Shown here: piece after piece, positions 57,643 to 64,000 of the stretch | Layout of the letters: each line of letters begins with the position of its first letter | Position numbering within the stretch: the stretch's first letter is position 1 | NCBI GenBank assembly: GCA_030068075.1 | Contig: CM057824.1 | Location: 128,640,414-128,704,413 of the forward strand | DNA: 64,000 nt | Source: Paguma larvata | Lineage: Eukaryota; Chordata; Mammalia; Carnivora; Viverridae | Direction: 5' to 3' | Notes under the pieces: model-generated | What the model saw: the letters and a program-made list of their open reading frames with translations, nothing else | Database searches by the model: none | Told to the model about the DNA's origin: nothing | Made by a program: the position numbers and the translations under genes

Positions 57643-59365
57643 AAGAATGCATGGAGATCAGACGAGGTCAGACACGTCCAGAGTAGTATGGCCATAGACA
57701 ATAATGGATTGGAAAAACAAATATCGTTAAATATCTGTCCTACCCAAAACAATCTATACATTCAATGCAATCCCTACCAGCATTCTTCACAGAGCTAGAA
57801 CAAACAATCCTAAAATTTATATGGAACCACAAAAGACCCCAAATAGCCAACGTAGTGTTGAAAAAGAAAACCAAAGCTGGAGGCATCACAATCCCAGACT
57901 TCCAGCAGTATTATAAAGCTGTAATCCTCAAGACAGTATGGTACTGGTACAAAAACAAACACATAGATCAATGGAACAGAATAGAGAATCTAGAGATGGA
58001 CCCACAAATGTATAGCCAACTAATCTTTGAGAAGCAGGAAAGAGTAGCCAATGGAAAAAAGACAGTCTCTTCAGGGTTGAGGCTAAAGTGATATGGTTCT
58101 GAGAGAATTTGACAGTGACATACAGAAGAATGAACGTGGAGCCCTTTCCTATAGCAAGTAAACTCAAAATGGATGAAAGACCTAAATGTGATACAGGAAA
58201 CCATCAAAACCCTAGAGAAGAAAACAGGCAGCAACCTCTTTGACCTCAGATGTAGCACTTCTTACTAGACATGTCTCCGTAGGCAAAGGAAGCAAAAGCA
58301 AAAATGAACTATTGGGACCTCATTAAGATAAATATCTTCTGCACAACAAAGGGAACAATCAGCAAAACTAAAAGGCAACCTATGGAATGGGAGAAGATAT
58401 TTGCAAATGAAATACCAGATAAAGGGTTAGTATTCAAAATCTATCAAAAAAACCAAATAATCCAGTGAAGAAATGGGCTGAAGACATGAGTAGACACTTG
58501 TCCAGAGAAGATATCTGATGACTAACAGACACCTGAAAAGGTGTTTAACATCATGCATAATCAGGGAAATACAAATCAAAACTACAATGAGACACCACCT
58601 CAAACCTGTCGAAATGGCTAAAATGAACAACTCAGGAAATGACAGATGTGGGCAAAGATGTGGAGAAAGACATATTTCTGCACTGTTGGTGGGAATGCAA
58701 ACTGGTGCAGCCACTCTGGAAAATTGTATGGAAGTCCCTCAAAGAATTAAAAATAGAACTACCCATATGATCCAGCCATTACACTACTAGGTATTTATAC
58801 AGAGGATACAAAAATGTTGATTTGAAGGGGCACATGCGCCCCAGAGTTTATAGCAGCACTATCAACACTAGCCAAATCATGGAAAGAGCCCAAATATACA
58901 TTGACTGGAATCGAATAAGAAGATATGCAATGGAATATTACTTGGCGATCAGAAAGAATGAAATCTTGCCATTTGCAACAAGGTGGATGGAATTAGAGTG
59001 TATTATGCTAAGTGAAATAAGTCAGTCAGAGAAAGACAAATATCATATGACTTCACCCATATGTGGAATTCAAGAAACAAAACAGATGAACATGGGGCAA
59101 GGGAAGGAAAAATAAGATAAAAATAGAGAGGGGGACAAACCATAAGAGACTCTTAAATACAGTGAACAAGTTGAGGGTTGCTGGAGGGGACGTGGGGGGG
59201 GATGGGCTAAATAGGTGATGCGCATTAAGGAGGCCACTTGGGAAAAGCACTGGGTGTTATATGTAAGTGATGAATCACCGGGTTCTACTCCTAAAACCAA
59301 TACTACTCTGTATGTTAATTAACTTGAATTTAAATAAATTAAAAAAAAAAGAAAGAATGCATGGA
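57643..59365 (+). mobile_element. 5'-truncated felid-type L1, longest copy, exact 13-bp target duplication
   Basis: Identical aagaatgcatgga at 57643-57655 and 59353-59365 bounds the insertion, so the element is 57656-59352 (about 1.7 kb). From about 57711 (ggattggaaaaacaaatat) it follows the sense L1 ORF2 thumb and C-terminal region and then the 3' UTR, ending ttaattaacttgaatttaaataaatt plus A10. The first ~55 bases after the left duplication do not obviously match L1. ORF2 is disrupted, and no promoter or ORF1 is present. Confidence 0.93.
57711..59080 (+). pseudogene. L1 ORF2 C-terminal remnant
   Basis: Broken coding sequence for the end of the L1 ORF2 protein (endonuclease/reverse transcriptase); only the part after the RT core is present. 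Open pieces survive in different frames: 57765-58091, 58518-58790 and 58822-59115. The first contains the typical [20 protein letters not shown] and later [10 protein letters not shown]; the last contains MEYYLAIRKNEILPF. Frameshifts and stops separate the pieces and no start or catalytic domain remains, so no functional protein is expected. Confidence 0.85.
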
Positions 59366-60761
59366 AAGACTAAAGATCCTAGTGCCATGTCCTGAGATAG
59401 ATGCGTCACACCCTATCAGCATGGCACCTTTAATGGATAGGTACGACGTTAAGAAAAAGGAGCAGCAACAGTATTTACAACATACTTTGCAGGTGATGTT
59501 TATTCAGGGGTAAAAAATAGGGTAAGTGTAGGCAGATGGATTCTAAAGAAATCAAAAGCTTGTTTAAATGCAAATGTTTCCAGGAAGAAAAGCATTCAGA
59601 GAAGAAATGATATATAAGTAAATTTCCCCTCAGCGGAGTGTTTTCTTCTTCAGGTTTACAAGAGGCAACCTCAGGTGTCTAATGGAGATACACTGAAGAA
59701 CTAAAACTGGATACCTTTGCACAAGGAGTTTTAGTGCCTCTAAAAGCCTGCCGTCTGAGGCACTTTATCTACTGAATTGAACCTGCAACCAAATTGCAAT
59801 CTTCCGTCTCTGCATTTTGTATACCAATCTTGACTTCAAGATGAGTTGGCACTTCAAGGCATAAAAGTGTAATTTAGTCTCTTTTAATCCCCACTTAACT
59901 TCTGAGATAACAAGCAACTGCTTAGTGAGGTAATTAATGGGAAATTATGCTTTTCTATTGGCAACTTGGGATGCACTTTCTAGGACCTAAGCAGTAAGCA
60001 CTGAATCATAATTCGATATCAATTATTTTCTTTCTCAGCTATTTGGTCATAGCACTGATATTAATCAGTAACCTGAAAAGTAGGAGAGGGAATACTTCTT
60101 GGTTTATCAAGACTTTTTTTTGGGGGGGGACAGGGGAGGATGTGAAATGTATCCTTCTCATGAAGATACATGGTCAATGTAAATCTCTTATTTTTTGCAT
60201 ATGGTCGTATTATTGCATGTGCTATGCATTTGTTAGATCATTTAATCTCATGGAGTGCAGAGAAAAATTGCTTAAGGAAAAAAATGATGAGATTTTCATA
60301 CCTCACTCACACTTTCCTGCAGTGGATGAAATGAATATTTAGCAAAGCGAGCTAGCAGTTTGCAAATGTGCAATTAAAACTCTGGCTCTTCTCTAATTAT
60401 GTAACACTTAAGTTAAATGGTCTTAATAGACATATAATGATAGCTTTATAAACCTACAGTTACTTATAATCAAATGTAATTTCTATTTCAGTTTTAAAGC
60501 ACCCATTAAATGTCTATTATGATTTTTAAGTAATTTGGCAGACATTTAATGAATACTTTACAAACCTAAATAGTAATTATTTCAAGAGACAACTGTTAAC
60601 ATATAGGAGTAACAGAGCTATTCATTCGAATACACAGTTTAAAACTAATTAGTGAAGTATATATGCAATACCCAATGGATTTACTAAAGAAGAAAATCAC
60701 AATTTTGATGCAATTTTTCTCTTAAAATAGAAACCATTTTTTCTAATTTCTCTCCGAGTCC

Positions 60762-60796
60762 TGTGACATGACCTGTCACATTGCGAAAATGTGACA
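60762..60796. repeat. Overlapping inverted repeats TGTGACA / TGTCACATT / AATGTGACA
   Basis: TGTGACA (60762-60768) and TGTCACA (60774-60780) are exact inverted repeats with a 5-bp spacer. TGTCACATT (60774-60782) and AATGTGACA (60788-60796) are exact 9-bp inverted repeats with loop GCGAA. The middle arm can pair with either neighbour. Confidence 0.9.
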
Positions 60797-60909
60797 CTGG
60801 GAAGCCGCATCTTCTTACAATTCCACGTATACTCTAGAAAAAATTATTTCTGTGCCAGGCGGACGAAAAATGTATTTGATACGTTAATTCACTGTTAAAT
60901 TTTAGGTAC

Positions 60910-60922
60910 GTTGCTAGGAAAC
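60910..60922. promoter_or_regulatory. RFX-like X-box candidate
   Basis: GTTGCTAGGAAAC has one mismatch to the RFX palindrome type GTTGCTAGGCAAC. It is a motif match only, with no evidence of use. Confidence 0.25.
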
Positions 60923-61588
60923 TAAAAACTAATAGAGACAGGTTTTCACTGCACGTTGTAGGTAGGAGTCAGTCTGCAATTTTTCAGAATAATGCTGTTA
61001 ATTTTAACAGAAGACCACTGTTTCTCACTATATATAACAAGTATAAGTTGGCCACACCTTTTCACAACTAAGATACTTTCGATTCTTCGAAATGACAGAA
61101 GATCGTGGGTTATAGTAGTCACTGAAATTTTCTCATAGAAGAAATTGTTTTTATTCCAGTGATGCTTCATTCATAAGCTTCATAGGGAGATTGTAAGGTC
61201 GATTTCAAGGGTGATGCACTTTAATTTATAAAAATTGAAATTGCCTTATTGTTTCTATGAGATCTAGACATTTCGATAGTCCAAATTTCAAACTCTGGAT
61301 GATAGAATTACACAAATATAGATAAATATTCAAAGGTGAGACACAAGTTTTAATGTTAATCTTCACTAATAAGTATTATATTTTAATTATGATTAGAGTA
61401 TTACTCATTAATTTCATAATCCAATTATTTGCATGCTGTCTCAGCATTGAGGTCATTTGTAACTTTTCCTGCCCTAATCCTCCTTACTTTATATGACAAA
61501 GAAAAATAATACAAGCATTTCTCTCTCTGTACTGGCACTCATTCTATAAAATGAAACATTCAACTATTAGAAATGACTACAATATGAA

Positions 61589-61595
61589 GTAACAT

Positions 61596-61629
<34 letters not shown>
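61589..61629. repeat. Compound (CA)n(TA)n microsatellite
   Basis: About 14 CA units followed by TA units, then a wider TATG/TATA-rich stretch to about 61700. Likely polymorphic. Confidence 0.93.
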
Positions 61630-62090
61630 GGATATTCTTATATATGAATATAATATGTAGGTATATGTATATGTATATACTTACATATATGACTATATCA
61701 TACACCTAAGCATATTTTCATCACACAAGGAAATATATAAGTATAGATATACGTGTTAGCATACCCCTGTCACAAATTCGGCAAAATCTATAAAATTTGC
61801 CTTGATTCACATGTAAAATAATGGTTAAACAGGTTATGATTTTATGTTAATCCTTATGCAAAGTGTATTACATGAAGTAGTACAGTGCAGCATTTGGTGT
61901 AGAGACAGAAATAAATGTGGAACTACTACTTTATACTTTTTAAAATCATTACAATTTTAATGATTAATAGACAGCACACTTGTGATAAGCTCAGCAGTTA
62001 GCTGGATTCATGTGACTGCAGTTCAGCACCTGGATATATCAATCTGCCAGATATTTGGCATAAAGATCATGATTAAAGCCATATAATTTT

Positions 62091-62960
62091 GTGAGATCAA
62101 ATAGAAGTTGTATCGCTAGAGAAAAGAATAATATCAAAGACTGAGTTCTGTGGTATCCCACACGAAAAGGTCAGGGAGTGAGGATACACTAGCATAGAAG
62201 CCTGACAAGATATCAGAGGAAGAGAAGTGACATCAGACAGAAATAGGTGACTGGAAGCCAAATGAAGCCACTCTTCCAAGAAACAGGGGTTGCGTTATAA
62301 GCTATTGATATATAAATAGTAATAATATGTTAGTATGTGTTTTATGCTATCATGGTATAAAAGCACAATAAATGTGCTATATGCTCTTGATAGGTCAGGC
62401 TAAGGATTGCATATTAATCATTAGCTTCAACAGCAGGAAATTAACCAGTAGCCAGACAAAAGGGGTGCAGAGAGGTGGGAATGAACAATTGATGAAGGAG
62501 GCTCAGGAGATAAAGGGAGATTAAGAAACTTTGGTACAAAGGATTCTTCCAAAGTATGTTCGTGTAAAGGAAATTTTTAAAAAATGGGGTAATAAATGAA
62601 GGCAGAATTGGAATTGATATAATTTTTAAGGATATAGATCCAATGATGTATTTATATACTGATGGTAAAGATCCACTCGAGTGGGAAAATTTCAGAGAAA
62701 GAACTAAAATATTGGATCTAAGGTTTTGCAAAGGTAGAGGAGAGGGGATGCAGTGAAGAATGGGAAGTGAAGACTTTAGCTAGAAGTTTCATAGTTTATC
62801 CATATGAAGCAGAGAGCAAGAAGAGAATTTAGACATCATTGCCGGTAGTTAGACTGATAGAGTGGTGAGATCCTGCAGAAATTCTCTTGTGATTAATTCT
62901 AGGAGAATGAGATGAAAAATGAACTGAGAAGTGTAGTTTGCTTTCAGAGTAACAATAACG
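62091..62960 (+). repeat. Probable ancient interspersed repeat (unassigned)
   Basis: Purine-rich text in the order actgagttctgtggtatccc, ggtcagggagtgaggatac, gaagccaaatgaagccactc, tcttgataggtcaggctaagg, atttatatactgatggtaaagatcc, aaaggtagaggagaggggatgc. It resembles an old mammal-wide repeat with ctgggaatgatccagtagagag-like phrases. I cannot give a secure family name. Confidence 0.4.
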
Positions 62961-63330
62961 CCCAACTGGTCTGAAGTTAGCAGTCACATTAAATTGAGAG
63001 CAATCAGCACAATGTGTGCTTTTTATCCAGTAACATTCAGCTGCACAGGCACATACAAAAGGTAGACAGGAAATGAGAGGTGCCCAATACTAAGTTCTAT
63101 ACTAAGTGGAGAGTTCAATACTAAGGTGGGATATTTACCAAATTTATGAGAATGCAAAAAACACGCAAGTATCCACGTGTGTGGGGGTGGGTGGGTGTTG
63201 TTCTACATGCTTTATAATACTTTATGGTGTCAAATTTTTAATATATTTTATAATAAGATGTTCTGGAGGAAAGATGATGGCAATTAAACTTTGAATTTTC
63301 CCATTTCTCCAATACAACATATAGAGGAAC
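62961..63330. other. No recognised feature
   Basis: Unassigned, with a short G/T-rich run at 63177-63200. Confidence 0.45.
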
Positions 63331-63695
63331 ATATTAGTTTACTAGAAATGTCATAACAAACTACCACAGGAGGCTTAAGTGATAAAAATTTATCTCATCG
63401 TTCTGGAGGCTAGAGGTCGAGTAATAAGTTATCATCACATTGGTTGGTTCCTTCTGAGGACTGTGAGGAAGGATCTGTCCCAGGCCTCTCTCCTGGGCTA
63501 TTTTTGTCCTGTGTCTCTTCACGTGACATTATTCCTGTGTGTGTCTGCCTTCAAATATCCCCTATTTCTAAAGACACCAGTCTTATTTGATTAAAGTCTA
63601 CCCTAATGACTTAATTTTAACTTTATTACCTCTGTAAAGAATCTATGTCCAAATAAAGTCACATTGGCAGTTACTATGGGTTAGAACTTCAATAC
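63331..63695 (-). mobile_element. Old LTR-like repeat, antisense
   Basis: ttagtttactagaaatgtcataac, cgttctggaggctagagg, ggttggttccttctgagg, agacaccagtcttatttgatt, accctaatgacttaattttaac and agtcacattggcagttac follow the reverse complement of the repeat family seen at 8427-8795. Confidence 0.62.
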
Positions 63696-64000
63696 CGGAA
63701 GGGAACAGAGGGAAAATGATACAGTGTTCCTTGGTTGTTTGTATTTCTTTGAAAGTCATTGGCTTCTTTTTGCCTTCAAAGCAAGTTCTGGTTTGAATGG
63801 AAAGTATGGCCTCTCAGAACGATCAATCCCTGCTCACTCATTCATAGATCTAATTTGTGTAGCTTGTACTTGCTTTGAGCTTTGCTGAACTGTCATGCAT
63901 TGCGGATGTACTAGAATTCTGTGGTCACAGAACCTTCCAAACACTGTCTACAAACGAAACAGGAAGGAACAGAGGACATGCACGTCATACACATCTCCTC
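63696..64000. other. No recognised feature
   Basis: Unassigned sequence at the right edge. No reading frame or repeat recognised. Confidence 0.45.

Larger units (their letters stand above)
59366..62090. other. Repeat-poor block with candidate regulatory motifs
   Basis: About 2.7 kb with no repeat I recognise except the CA/TA microsatellite near 61590. It includes an exact octamer ATGCAAAT (59568-59575), clustered inverted TGTGACA/TGTCACA motifs (60762-60796) and an RFX-like X-box (60910-60922). Reading frames (up to 99 residues, 60043-60342) lack family features. It could be a conserved non-coding region; the sequence alone cannot show that. Confidence 0.35.

Noticed and set aside
57765..58091. 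108-residue frame clearly similar to L1 ORF2
   Set aside because: It is a real similarity but not a gene: a broken part of a truncated L1. It was annotated as a pseudogene remnant instead.
1..64000. Search for a CRISPR array, operon, phage or plasmid genes
   Set aside because: No regularly spaced repeats, no dense gene runs and no ribosome binding sites were seen. The repeat content is mammalian throughout.

Overview
This window looks like mammalian nuclear DNA, from a carnivore and most likely a cat (Felidae). It is AT-rich and contains no open reading frame I can defend as a host gene. It is littered with tRNA-Lys-derived CAN SINEs of the cat type: heads reading GGGGCGCCTGGGTGGCTC, a CT-rich body, and tails of AAATAAATAAACGTTAAAA. 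Four young 3' L1 fragments also match the felid L1 3' end. Organism and family names come from recalled consensus sequences, because no database search could be run.

Layout. Positions 1-13000 hold old L1 remnants, several LTR-like repeats (4807-5819, 6694-7420, 7430-7775, 8427-8795) and three SINEs. Positions 13010-16850 are the 3' region of an old L1M-type element on the minus strand, hit by two SINEs. Positions 20420-27300 are a second large minus-strand L1M domain. It was later broken by a younger L1 (20990-22230), itself broken by a SINE, and by further SINEs, one of which is split by a 271-bp solo LTR. Positions 27900-39270 are mostly unique or unrecognised AT-rich sequence with MIR and L2 relics, a hAT-like DNA transposon relic and a few SINEs. 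Positions 39270-41441 are another minus-strand L1M interrupted by three head-to-tail SINEs and a young L1. Positions 42000-46330 carry old LTR-like repeats and a dense SINE cluster. Positions 46330-51150 are mainly unique. Positions 51158-59365 contain two young L1 copies (one 5'-inverted), two SINEs, L1M relics and a long purine tract. Positions 59366-62090 form a repeat-poor block with candidate regulatory motifs, followed by old repeats to the end.

There are no genes here working together. The window reads as intergenic or deep intronic sequence, and its information is mainly the insertion history recorded by nesting and target-site duplications (TSDs). I found no CRISPR array, operon, rRNA gene, functional tRNA gene, intact retrotransposon or undescribed gene system. 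The most useful leads are the precisely bounded solo LTR at 22729-22999, the twin-primed L1 at 51166-52160, the LTR at 5085-5656 split beside its TATA box by a SINE, the uninterrupted purine tract at 54794-54842, and the repeat-poor block at 59366-62090.
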